Positions 1 through 7,765 of a DNA stretch of 20,911 bases are shown here, piece by piece (position 1 is the first letter of the stretch; each line of letters opens with the position of its first letter). The notes under the pieces were generated by a model that ran no database searches, was not told where the DNA came from, and saw only the letters and a program-made list of their open reading frames with translations. The DNA comes from JBOFCS01 sp051646185 (GTDB lineage Bacteria > Actinomycetota > Actinomycetes > Mycobacteriales > Mycobacteriaceae), in assembly GCA_051646185.1 (NCBI GenBank), contig JBOFCS010000074.1, positions 1 through 20,911 on the forward strand, written 5' to 3'. The position numbers were made by a program, and so were the translations under genes.

Positions 1-825
1 CACATCACCAAGTCGCGCTGGCATTAATTCGGGAACATCGGGGGCTGAGGCCGCCTGTGCAACCAGAGAATGTAACTGCCGATCTGAAGTCTCCACCCCA
101 GTACCGATATTAAATCGTTGACCACCACCTACAGCACCAGAAGCCCGGACAAAAGCATCCACAACATCGTCTACGTATACGTAATCACGGGTATTACCAC
201 CATCACCAAAAAGCTTAGTTTGCTTTCCCGTCAATAGAGCCTGCGCAAAAATAGCTACCACTCCAGCTTCACCATGCGGATCTTGGCGCGGCCCATACAC
301 ATTCGCAGGAGCAATATGTGAACAGTCTAAATTATAAAGCTGCCGAAACGTATTCAAATAAATTTCCCCAGACACCTTACTAGCTGCATATGGCGATAGC
401 GGATTCACCAGAACCTGTTCAGAAACCGGAAAGTTCTCTGGGGAGCCATAAATAGACCCACCTGAAGAAGTAAAAACAACCTTCCGCGTTCCCGCTTTAT
501 GGGCTGCTTCGGCAAGACGCACCGTACCAATAACATTCACCGTGGCATCATTAACCGGATCAAGAACACTTTCCCGCACATCAATTTGAGCTGCCAAATG
601 AAAAATCACTTCTGGCTTATGTTCGGCAAAAAGGCTATTCAAATCTGCGGACACCAGATTATCCTGAATAAAAACACACTGCGATGATTGTTGCGCTGCT
701 TCAAGATTAGTTAGCACACCACGGCTTAAGTTATCCAACACCACTACTTGATGCCCATCTAGAAGCAGTCGATCCACCAGTGTCGACCCAATAAAACCTG
801 CTCCACCGGTGACTAACGCTCGCAC
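1..825 (-). CDS. galE: UDP-glucose 4-epimerase family protein (extended SDR), 3' end beyond the window
   Basis: NAD-dependent sugar-nucleotide epimerase that most likely interconverts UDP-glucose and UDP-galactose in the cytoplasm, supplying wall galactan. The reading frame is open from a GTG at 825 to the window edge: 275 residues, about 40-50 short of the usual 310-330. The start is set by GGAGG at 834-838, 8 nt upstream; an in-frame GTG at 831 lies only 2 nt from it. Visible signatures are the Rossmann glycine motif TGGAGFIG (residues 6-13), an acidic residue after beta-2 (LDN, about 30-32), catalytic serines at 120-121 and the YAASK motif (Y146, K150). An NTRDYVYVDD segment (211-220) is typical of GalE-like enzymes. 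It lies 53 nt downstream of the DUF6541 gene on the same strand. Its counterpart by position is M. tuberculosis Rv3634c. Substrate specificity (Glc/Gal or another UDP-sugar) cannot be read from sequence alone. Confidence 0.9.
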   Translation of the reverse strand, partial: MRALVTGGAGFIGSTLVDRLLLDGHQVVVLDNLSRGVLTNLEAAQQSSQCVFIQDNLVSADLNSLFAEHKPEVIFHLAAQIDVRESVLDPVNDATVNVIGTVRLAEAAHKAGTRKVVFTSSGGSIYGSPENFPVSEQVLVNPLSPYAASKVSGEIYLNTFRQLYNLDCSHIAPANVYGPRQDPHGEAGVVAIFAQALLTGKQTKLFGDGGNTRDYVYVDDVVDAFVRASGAVGGGQRFNIGTGVETSDRQLHSLVAQAASAPDVPELMPARLGDV

Positions 826-846
826 AATCACACCCTCCGTAATATG

Positions 847-867
847 CCCCGAACTGACGGTTCAGGG
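847..867 (-). other. Intercistronic hairpin between the DUF6541 gene and galE
   Basis: Eight-base arms CCCTGAAC and GTTCGGGG (minus strand, one G-U pair) enclose a 5-nt loop in the 53-nt gap. There is no T-tract, so this may be an mRNA processing or stability element rather than a terminator. It may also be chance. Confidence 0.3.
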
Positions 868-878
868 TAAGTCCACTA

Positions 879-2924
879 CTACTGTACTGGCTTAGCATCC
901 TGCCGTTCCGCAGTAGCCTTCACTTCAAAAATACGTGCCTCACCAAACTGTTTAACCAGTCGAAGTCCTGGAGTTTGAACAAGATCGAATAGCGGGCCTG
1001 GGTTCGGCTGAAAAAACCAATAGGAGGGCGGGCTGTCCATCACGTAGCGGACATTAAGCTTTTCCAGCGCTCTATCAACATTCGGGTCTTTACCAGCATC
1101 TTTAATATGCCAATAGAGTGCTAGCAAATCATCACTAAAACCCGGTGCTCGATAATGAGTGAACGTTGGATGCAGGCCTTCGAGCGCGTACATCCAACCG
1201 GTACCTTGATCCAGATTATTAAGCACCAGCCCGTCATAAGCCCCAGGTTGCTGGGACAACCAGGCAAAGGCCTGGATATCTGAGGGCGACACCAGCCGAT
1301 CATCACGGCCCATAGTGGCCAAAGAACTGTTGTCGTTGTAGTTGAAATAGGCAATTACCACTATGCCAACACTTATAGCCACGGTGCCGATCCGAAAAAT
1401 AAGGTTCTCAATGACTACCGTTCGACCCGACCTGCGCCGAGTAAACCACCGAGAAGTGGTAACAACCACCATTGCTAACCCTATACCCGCTGCAACTGCC
1501 ACCAGCATTGACAAAACATAGGAAAGGCGACGCGGATCGTTATAAAACAAGCTGGTAACAGCAAGAAACACATCACCCAATGAGTGATAAGAATCAGATT
1601 GCATGAAGTTTGGTAATCCAATATCAAACTTCTGGACAGCATTAACTGTGCATAGCGCCAAAAAAGACCACAACCCAACAAGCCACCATTGCCGCATCCT
1701 GATCAAGGCCAACAATCCCATTAAGGAAAAGAAAAGCACAATCCATGGAGTAGCAACATCTTCAAGATGCCTAGTGTGCAGAGTCAGAACTTTTTCCCAA
1801 GACACCGCCCGATTGGTGCTTTCAAAAAAGGTGAAAGCACCAATCTCGTCCTCACCGATAAACACACCTAAAATCTGTGGAATAAGCAGAGCTAGGCTCA
1901 CCCCGCCAATCGATGCAAGAATATAAAAATCCGCCAACCGACCCTGTGCTGGATGCCGAAGCTGGTGACCCAACCACCAAAAAAGCACAATAACCGCACA
2001 AACAAAGGCACCCGAAGGCTGTAGTGATGCCACACCAACAACAGCAAGAATTGCAGCCGGAATACGCGAATACTCACGCACTGCGGACATCACCAACCCC
2101 GCCGCTAGTAGCCCAACGGCTACAGCAACTGCGCTTGGAGTGGCATAGACACCCAGTTCCACATACGGCAACGCCGGCAACAAGGCCCCCACTGCTGCCG
2201 CTAAGCCTGATATCAGAGCTGCTGCAGAAACTGAAACCCTGGGGCGAACCACTGACCAGGCTAAAACCGCTATCCCCGAAGGAACGGTAAGAGCGAGGCT
2301 GACAATCGAATAAACATTAAAGGTCTGCAAAGATGTGGCGTCAGAGACTGGCATCACTAAGGCCGCCAAGGCATGCCAAGCGGTAGGGTAAAAATGTGCA
2401 GCATGGGTATCAGTGTTAATGAGATCACCCATCATTCTCGGTGATGCTACCCCGCTATCATAAATAAATTGCACAGTATTTGTGTGCCACAAGGCATCCC
2501 ACCCTTGAGGTACGTTATTTATTCCTCCCGGAATAACATTCACCAATCGACGAAGGCTTGTCACTAAAATAGTGACGGCCCCCAATGCCACACCCATGGC
2601 CGGTAAAACCATCAGCCTCAGGGGTATGTGCGTTCGGCTGACAAAACCGATGTGACGCGACCCCCACCCACGCCTGCCCGCATACACTCTCCATCCTTGT
2701 GCAAGCAGAAGAAAAGCTGCAAAGACCGTTACAGCGGTAATCAGATTCCACGCTATCGGTATAGCGCCTAGTGGCAGAGTCACCAATCCAATCATTCCGA
2801 AGGTCAGGGCTGGACCACAAACAAGCGCTATCGGTATCGGAAGCTGTAACCGCCACCCCAGCACAGCGCCTGGAACGACTGTTATCACGGTACCAACCAG
2901 CACAATCAGTACCACGGATAACAC
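879..2924 (-). CDS. DUF6541 family polytopic membrane protein (Rv3635-like, possible GT-C-type glycosyltransferase)
   Basis: A 681-residue integral membrane protein of unknown function. The start is a GTG at 2924 with GAGGAG 9 nt upstream. Hydrophobic segments run from residue 1 to about 550, followed by a soluble C-terminal region of about 120 residues rich in aromatic residues. The first large extracytoplasmic loop after the early TM segments holds WDALWH (142-147) and FYPTAWHAL (178-186). The family is conserved in actinobacteria as DUF6541. An early-loop acidic residue flanked by aromatic and His residues, many TMs and a C-terminal soluble domain recall GT-C glycosyltransferases that use polyprenyl-linked sugars; this is my inference. 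It is followed by galE on the same strand with a 53-nt gap, so the pair probably acts in envelope glycan synthesis. A promoter-like -10 lies about 45 nt upstream. The long open frames opposite it are codon-bias shadows. Confidence 0.85.
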   Translation of the reverse strand: MLSVVLIVLVGTVITVVPGAVLGWRLQLPIPIALVCGPALTFGMIGLVTLPLGAIPIAWNLITAVTVFAAFLLLAQGWRVYAGRRGWGSRHIGFVSRTHIPLRLMVLPAMGVALGAVTILVTSLRRLVNVIPGGINNVPQGWDALWHTNTVQFIYDSGVASPRMMGDLINTDTHAAHFYPTAWHALAALVMPVSDATSLQTFNVYSIVSLALTVPSGIAVLAWSVVRPRVSVSAAALISGLAAAVGALLPALPYVELGVYATPSAVAVAVGLLAAGLVMSAVREYSRIPAAILAVVGVASLQPSGAFVCAVIVLFWWLGHQLRHPAQGRLADFYILASIGGVSLALLIPQILGVFIGEDEIGAFTFFESTNRAVSWEKVLTLHTRHLEDVATPWIVLFFSLMGLLALIRMRQWWLVGLWSFLALCTVNAVQKFDIGLPNFMQSDSYHSLGDVFLAVTSLFYNDPRRLSYVLSMLVAVAAGIGLAMVVVTTSRWFTRRRSGRTVVIENLIFRIGTVAISVGIVVIAYFNYNDNSSLATMGRDDRLVSPSDIQAFAWLSQQPGAYDGLVLNNLDQGTGWMYALEGLHPTFTHYRAPGFSDDLLALYWHIKDAGKDPNVDRALEKLNVRYVMDSPPSYWFFQPNPGPLFDLVQTPGLRLVKQFGEARIFEVKATAERQDAKPVQ

Positions 2925-2968
2925 TCACCAGCTCCTCACCGTACAGGCTTTAGACTTACAACCGAGTG

Positions 2969-2996
2969 AGTATACCTTCCGCAAGCAGACCCTAAG
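2969..2996 (-). promoter_or_regulatory. Putative promoter of the DUF6541-galE operon
   Basis: TATACT (minus strand, 2974 to 2969) matches 5 of 6 bases of the -10 consensus. CTTAGG lies 16 nt upstream as a poor -35. Transcription would start near 2962, about 38 nt before the GTG. The location in the 92-nt gap after the MFS gene fits separate transcription of this operon. Confidence 0.45.
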
Positions 2997-3016
2997 TCAC
3001 TTATCGACTAACGGTG

Positions 3017-4252
3017 TCACCGTTGGGGTAAATTTTGACTCCAATGTCGAACAACAACAACCAGGCATAAAAGAGCCACTACGGCTCCAGATAGAAGAAG
3101 CCTCGGGTAACTCAGCGCAGTATAAGAATCCGATAGGATCGCAAGTACCGCTGGCGAAGCAAACCCCAGGTAGCTCAGCGAATAGAAGACCGCAGTCAGT
3201 CCAGCAAGGTCATCTGGACCAGCAATGCGTTGTATTTCTTGCAACCCAGAAACCAAAGCCATGCCATAGCCGCAGCCCAGCACAGCTGCGGCTACTATCA
3301 CCGTCATCACTGTCAAAGCCTGCGCGGCAAGAGCGGCTAGTACCATACCGCTGGCAATCAGCAGTAAAGCAACAACAACTGCTCGAGCATTTCTATGGGT
3401 ATCAATTTTGCGTCCCACCGCTTGGATCGCAAACCCACAACTTAACGCCACGACGCATAACAAAGCGGAGAAGGCAATGGGCAGCCCACCGGAGTGGTCC
3501 ATCATTAATGCGGGAAGCACCGCGTAGGCGGTACTTGCTGCGCCAAAAACCCAGGGGGCTACTGGAATAACAACAAACCAGAATCTCCGATGCCCCGCTA
3601 CGGGAATTTTAAGATCATCAACAAGGCGCCCTGGAGTTTGCGGAGTCATACGCGTTTCCGGAACTGCCCACAGCGCAATTCCTACTGGAATGCTAATGAG
3701 AATGTGCACCAAGTACGGCAAGACCGTTGGCCAAGAAAACCATTGCGCCAGCACCCCAGCACTTCCGGCACCACTAGCAAAACCAGTGGTAAGACTCATA
3801 GCAGCACGACGAGCGCCTGAGCCCACCGTGGCGCGACTATCCCAGGGAGTGCCGGATAATTCTTTCACCCAACTACCCCCTACCGCCATAGCTAAGCCCA
3901 TCGCCACACCACTAAGCACCCGTCCACTAACCAATATCGAAGCGCTTTCTGCTCCAATGGCAAGCACCGCTGAGCCAATAACCGCCACTGTGGGCGCTGG
4001 CACCATCAGTAAGCGGCGACCAAACCTGTCTGACAGTGGACCGCCAATCAATAGACCAGGGACAAGGCCTAATACATAGGCAAATAAGAGCATATCGACC
4101 ACCGGTGCCGAAAAACCCTGGGATTGGCGATACATCACCAACAACGGCGTGAACTCATTTCCGCCCCAAGCAATAACAAACATCGCCAATGCAACGGGTA
4201 TCCAAGGCTTGGTTTTATTTTTTGCATCGAGTTTCGCCAAAATCTGGGTCAT
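3017..4252 (-). CDS. Major facilitator superfamily transporter
   Basis: A 411-residue inner-membrane secondary transporter with about 12 hydrophobic helices. MFS motif A is clear between TM2 and TM3 (GGPLSDRFGRR, residues 70-80), and a central hydrophilic loop follows TM6 (about 200-220). The ATG at 4252 overlaps the stop of the upstream GntR gene by four bases (ATGA), with GAGGA 8 nt before it inside that gene, so the two are translationally coupled. The pairing suggests that the regulator senses the transported substrate or a relative of it. The substrate cannot be deduced: the family includes drug exporters and carboxylate or sugar-acid importers, and FCD-type regulators often bind carboxylic acids. 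A short inverted repeat (AACGGT/ACCGTT) overlaps the stop codon, without a T-run. Confidence 0.88.
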   Translation of the reverse strand: MTQILAKLDAKNKTKPWIPVALAMFVIAWGGNEFTPLLVMYRQSQGFSAPVVDMLLFAYVLGLVPGLLIGGPLSDRFGRRLLMVPAPTVAVIGSAVLAIGAESASILVSGRVLSGVAMGLAMAVGGSWVKELSGTPWDSRATVGSGARRAAMSLTTGFASGAGSAGVLAQWFSWPTVLPYLVHILISIPVGIALWAVPETRMTPQTPGRLVDDLKIPVAGHRRFWFVVIPVAPWVFGAASTAYAVLPALMMDHSGGLPIAFSALLCVVALSCGFAIQAVGRKIDTHRNARAVVVALLLIASGMVLAALAAQALTVMTVIVAAAVLGCGYGMALVSGLQEIQRIAGPDDLAGLTAVFYSLSYLGFASPAVLAILSDSYTALSYPRLLLSGAVVALLCLVVVVRHWSQNLPQR

Positions 4253-4896
4253 TGCGCTGTTCCTCTTGGTGAAATACCATGAACTCCACTCATATGTTTC
4301 ATAAGATGATCAGAAAATTGCTTACTGTCACCCGATTCGATGCACTCAATAAGACGACTGTGATCCGTTATTATCACTTGCATTTGCGAGTGGTTACCTA
4401 GCACTGAGCGGCTATTCATTCGACGTTGCCGATCTCGTAAACTTTCATAAAAGCCATCCAGCAACGGGTTTGCACCCGCATGGACGATGGCGGTGTGAAA
4501 ATCTGCATCAGCAATTCCAAATCCAACTAGATCCCCTGATTGAGAAAAAGATTCTTGAATTTTTAATATCTCACGTAATCTCAGCACCAGATCTTCCCTT
4601 GATTGAGCCGAAAGTACTTGAACACTACGAGATTCAATAAGATGTCGGGCTGAAAGCACATGTTCTGACTCACCATCAAGAATAGGTAAGATAAGCGCAC
4701 CTCTCTTCGGATATAACCGCATCCACCCCTGAGCCTCGAGCCTCAAAAAAGCTTCCCGTACTGGAGTACGGGAAACTCCCATCTGCTCAGCCACCTCACC
4801 TTCACTGATCAGTTCACCGCCCGGACGCACCATCGTGAGTATTTGCTCTTTGATGGCGGTGTACACCTGCTCTGCTGCTGAATACTTCTTAGACAC
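4249..4896 (-). CDS. GntR family transcriptional regulator, FadR/FCD subfamily
   Basis: DNA-binding regulator of 215 residues from the GTG at 4896; the frame stays open to a TTG at 4932. Numbered from the GTG, an N-terminal winged helix-turn-helix spans about 8-72, with the diagnostic EGEVAEQMGVSRTPVREAFLRL segment. The C-terminal FCD ligand-binding domain keeps metal-ligand candidates D130 and H134 (D-x3-H), H179 and H201. Neither possible start has a Shine-Dalgarno. I prefer the GTG because the TTG extension is simply one arm and loop of a perfect inverted repeat translated through. The gene may be leaderless. It is coupled by ATGA overlap to the MFS transporter and is divergent from the diguanylate cyclase gene. 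Autoregulation through the palindrome covering its start is likely. FCD regulators typically respond to small organic acids; the ligand is unknown here. Confidence 0.88.
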   Translation of the reverse strand: MSKKYSAAEQVYTAIKEQILTMVRPGGELISEGEVAEQMGVSRTPVREAFLRLEAQGWMRLYPKRGALILPILDGESEHVLSARHLIESRSVQVLSAQSREDLVLRLREILKIQESFSQSGDLVGFGIADADFHTAIVHAGANPLLDGFYESLRDRQRRMNSRSVLGNHSQMQVIITDHSRLIECIESGDSKQFSDHLMKHMSGVHGISPRGTAQ

Positions 4897-4923
4897 AAGA
4901 AGTATTCTTGTGTCTAAGAAGTA
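4883..4923. promoter_or_regulatory. Perfect 19-bp inverted repeat, probable GntR operator
   Basis: Left arm 4883-4901 and right arm 4905-4923 are exact reverse complements around a GTA centre, with core GACACAAG...CTTGTGTC. The repeat covers the likely GntR start codon and the start of the divergent interval before the diguanylate cyclase gene. Such length and perfection are unusual for FCD operators, which are often 8-20 bp in total. If transcribed it would form a very stable hairpin that buries the start codon. Confidence 0.75.
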
Positions 4924-5138
4924 GAAGAGCAACGTGATTTACCCGACACCAGCTCCGAGTGTCCACACTGTGGGAAATTTGCACGAATGTACCGAAAGTC
5001 ACCCTCACCCTGCGGAACAGGCAATTTAGGATGGTTGCTCAGCAGTTTTTCACCAGTTACCGCAGCCTCCCGAGAAAATATTGTGCGATACCACGCGATC
5101 GTTGCCCAAGTGTCCGCTTTGTCAGGGATACTTCGCTA

Positions 5139-6308
5139 GTGCACGATCCCGCTAAACCTACTGAAAACCTGAGCGCTATTGGCAATTTATTAGCCACATG
5201 GTGGGCCTACCCTGACCGATTTGCCTGGCTTTCTTCTTATCTAGCCTCACGGTCACTAATTTTTCCCTCCAGGTTCCTCATCGGTGGCTGCACACTGTTC
5301 ATGGGGATCGTTCCACTTATTATCCAATTCAGTCCAGCTGGACCTCAGACCGATTGGGCACGCTGGGTTGACATCTGCATAACGCTTATTTGCTTCGCTT
5401 TTGCGGCCTTATGGTTCACTACCGCATGGCCAAGCCCACAATCATCAATAATTTTTGTTATCGCAGCCGATATCTCCATTGGTATTGGTGGCTTTATAGA
5501 CTCAAACCACTTGGCAGGACTAACCTTAACAGGAATTTTTGGGGCAATAGGCGGGTACGTAGCTTTCTTTCACAGTCCTAAAATGCTGACATTTCACCTA
5601 GCCTGGTCCCTATCAATTACCGCCGCGCTTTCGCTTCGCGTAGCCTTTGGCCCCACCCAAGATTTACCCCTTGCCCTAGCAAAATTTATTGAAGCAATCA
5701 TTATCATTAGCGTAATTCCGATAACAAGTCAGTTGATTCTTAGGCTACTCGGGGCTGACGCTATTCAATCGGACTTTGATGCCCTCACCGGAATACTCAA
5801 TAGGCGTGGACTGCGTAATTTCGTTCCACGACTACTCCGCAGGACCCGAGAAACTGATCAATGCCTAGCGGTCATCCTCATTGATTTTGATAAATTTAAA
5901 CAGATAAACGACACCCACGGACACACCGTAGGTGATACAGTTTTAGCTCATACTGCCCAACGTCTGATATCCACTTGCCGCCGAGATGCACTGGTAGCAA
6001 GGATTGGTGGGGAAGAATTTGTTGTCGTTGACACCCTGCCCCAGGACGAACTAACCACCTTGGCTCATCGGATAAAAGCGGCGGTAAGCACCCCCGGAGA
6101 TCACCCACCCATCACCGCCAGTGTCGGCGCAGCCGCCGAGCCCATAACAAATTATCTGCACCTGCTTGATTCTGAACTCACAGCACCTTTGAATGAGTTA
6201 ATCACCCGCGCCGATGAAGCTATGTATATGGCAAAAAGGTCCGGGGGAAACCGGGTCAGAATTGATAATGACCCCCAGACTGAAGAACTAAGCAATAGCA
6301 CCAGATAA
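5139..6308 (+). CDS. Membrane-bound GGDEF-domain diguanylate cyclase
   Basis: Predicted to make c-di-GMP from two GTP. From the GTG at 5139 the protein has 389 residues. Six hydrophobic segments (about 39-65, 76-97, 102-120, 124-144, 149-171, 176-201) form an N-terminal membrane sensor, followed directly by a GGDEF domain from about 212 (DALTGILNRRG). The active-site motif GGEEF is intact at 290-294, and the metal/substrate segment DFDKFKQINDTHGH is at 249-262, so catalysis is plausible. The RxxD product-inhibition site is not kept: the arginine at 281 is followed at the expected Asp position by Ala284, with the only Asp one residue early. The frame stays open upstream to a GTG at 4959, but that stretch has no membrane or conserved character. 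The 5139 start may be leaderless, as GATACT ends 6 nt before it. No EAL or HD-GYP partner is in the window. Confidence 0.85.
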   Translation: MHDPAKPTENLSAIGNLLATWWAYPDRFAWLSSYLASRSLIFPSRFLIGGCTLFMGIVPLIIQFSPAGPQTDWARWVDICITLICFAFAALWFTTAWPSPQSSIIFVIAADISIGIGGFIDSNHLAGLTLTGIFGAIGGYVAFFHSPKMLTFHLAWSLSITAALSLRVAFGPTQDLPLALAKFIEAIIIISVIPITSQLILRLLGADAIQSDFDALTGILNRRGLRNFVPRLLRRTRETDQCLAVILIDFDKFKQINDTHGHTVGDTVLAHTAQRLISTCRRDALVARIGGEEFVVVDTLPQDELTTLAHRIKAAVSTPGDHPPITASVGAAAEPITNYLHLLDSELTAPLNELITRADEAMYMAKRSGGNRVRIDNDPQTEELSNSTR

Positions 6309-6341
6309 GACCTATACCTACGCACACGGCCACTAACAAAG

Positions 6342-6417
6342 TGGAGCCGCCTGCGAGAATCGAACTCGCGACCTTTTCATTACGAGTGAAATGCTCTACC
6401 GACTGAGCTAAGGCGGC
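6342..6417 (-). tRNA. tRNA-Thr (anticodon CGT)
   Basis: Read on the minus strand, the cloverleaf is complete. A 7-bp acceptor stem is formed by GCCGCCT with AGGCGGC. The D-arm is GCTC/GAGC. The anticodon stem TTTCA/TGAAA encloses loop CTCGTAA (anticodon CGT, reading ACG). The T-arm is GCGAG/CTCGC with TTCGATT. The discriminator is T and the CCA end is encoded. It lies downstream of holB and converges with the diguanylate cyclase gene. Confidence 0.97.
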
Positions 6418-6446
6418 TTGCCTGGCCGCCAAGACCACGCAGGGCG

Positions 6447-6476
6447 AGTCTAACGGGACTGGCACCACTTGCCCAA
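6447..6476 (-). promoter_or_regulatory. Possible promoter for tRNA-Thr
   Basis: On the minus strand TTGGGC (6476 to 6471) and TAGACT (6452 to 6447) are separated by 18 nt and end about 30 nt before the tRNA 5' end. Match quality is modest. Co-transcription with holB and processing is the alternative. Confidence 0.35.
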
Positions 6477-6481
6477 ACTGG

Positions 6482-7732
6482 CTACCGCCTTAAGGTTGAA
6501 CCTAATGTTGCAACCATCGCATCAACAGCCCATTTTGGCTTAACATTTGCAGCTAAAGCCTCGCGGCAACCCAACACTGCTTCAATACAGATAAGTAAGT
6601 CCTCTGAACGTGCAAATTGAGCCAAAGCCGTGACTTGATCAGCTACATCAGGATGCGTTGCAGTGGTCTTAGCTCCCAGTGAAGCTGCCAAAGCATCCCG
6701 GTAAAAACCGGCAAGGTCTATCAATGTTCGATCTAGAGCATCACGCCCTGCTCTTGTCATCCGTGACTTCTGTTTACGCTCAAGATCTTTCAGTGCACCC
6801 GCCGAACCACGAATGGCACCTGCTGCACCTTTGCCGGTACCGCCAGCACCCAACGCAATCCTCAAAGCCTCGGTTTCTGCCTCATCTCGCACTGCGCCAA
6901 GTGCCTTGGCTTCCTCTTCAGCTGACTTCACCAATTCTTCAGCGGACGCATAGGCGCTCCGCGCTGACATTGCTTCTCTAGGAATCCGCAATGCTCGTAT
7001 GCGTCGCTGCCTAGCTTGTTCATCAGTAGCTAAGCGTCGTGCACGTCCTACATGACCGCCGCTTATCGCCGCAGCTAGGTATGCCGATTGGTCATCCAAA
7101 CCATCCCGTTGCCGAAGGACTTGAGCAATCGCTTCGACTGAAGGTGTCACCAGGGCTACATGCCGACACCGGGATTTTAAGGTTACCGAAATATCTTGAG
7201 GGTCAACGGAGGGCGCACACAATAAAAATACTGTCCGAGCCGGGGGCTCTTCAACAACCTTAAGTAAGGCATTTGCAGCACCTTCTGTCAGCCGATCGGC
7301 GTCTTCAATGACAACCACCTGCCATCGACCTGTACTCGGTCGCCGCGATGCCATCTGCACGATGGATCGCATTTCGTCAACCCCGATACTAAGGCCTTCT
7401 GGGACCACCCTGCGCACATCGGCATGAGTACCTGCCATGACCGTCAAACACCCCTGGCACTGCCCGCAACCTGGATGCTCAGAAGCACCACTGAGAAAGT
7501 TGGTGCACTCAAGTGCGGCGGCAAAACACAAGGCGGCAATCGATCTTCCGGATCCAGGCGGACCGGTAAACAACCAAGCATGAGTCATACCTGAACCACC
7601 TAAATCATCGCCCCAACCAGCAGCGATAGCGGCAGCGATCAGTTCAGTTTCCACTTCATGCTGACCAACAAGTCGATCAAAAACACCAGCCACAACAATG
7701 ACACTAGTTGTTGTAGTTGGCGACATATTCAT
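6482..7732 (-). CDS. holB: DNA polymerase III subunit delta' (clamp loader)
   Basis: The 416-residue clamp-loader subunit positions the other AAA+ subunits that open the beta clamp on DNA during replication. The AAA+ region carries a P-loop-like GPPGSGRS (57-64) with arginine in place of the usual lysine, typical of the non-hydrolysing delta' subunit. A Walker B-like VIEDADRL is at 141-148, the family motif ANALLKVVEEPP at 153-164 and the SRC sensor motif at 187-189. Cysteines 76, 89, 92 and 95 form a zinc-binding knuckle. Residues after about 245 form the C-terminal helical collar region. The N-terminus is uncertain: ATG 7732, ATG 7726 and GTG 7693 are in frame, none with a good ribosome site, and conserved sequence begins around VFDRLVGQ (17-24). 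It is divergent from the adenylate cyclase gene with a 33-nt gap. Position matches M. tuberculosis Rv3644c. Confidence 0.93.
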   Translation of the reverse strand: MNMSPTTTTSVIVVAGVFDRLVGQHEVETELIAAAIAAGWGDDLGGSGMTHAWLFTGPPGSGRSIAALCFAAALECTNFLSGASEHPGCGQCQGCLTVMAGTHADVRRVVPEGLSIGVDEMRSIVQMASRRPSTGRWQVVVIEDADRLTEGAANALLKVVEEPPARTVFLLCAPSVDPQDISVTLKSRCRHVALVTPSVEAIAQVLRQRDGLDDQSAYLAAAISGGHVGRARRLATDEQARQRRIRALRIPREAMSARSAYASAEELVKSAEEEAKALGAVRDEAETEALRIALGAGGTGKGAAGAIRGSAGALKDLERKQKSRMTRAGRDALDRTLIDLAGFYRDALAASLGAKTTATHPDVADQVTALAQFARSEDLLICIEAVLGCREALAANVKPKWAVDAMVATLGSTLRR

Positions 7733-7765
7733 CGCTAGCTCAACACGGCCAGCTACGGTAATACA

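Noticed and set aside
2515..2928. 137-codon frame from GTG 2928, overlapping the DUF6541 gene start
   Set aside because: Shadow frame of a membrane protein; no family character, and the GAGGAG spacing fits the 2924 GTG better.
4959..5138. 60-residue N-terminal extension of the diguanylate cyclase
   Set aside because: Rich in Arg and Cys with no membrane segment or family character before the first TM; GTG 5139 is a better start.
6342..6417. tRNA-Thr as an integration site for an island covering 3017-6308
   Set aside because: No integrase gene and no second copy of the tRNA 3' end were seen in the window.
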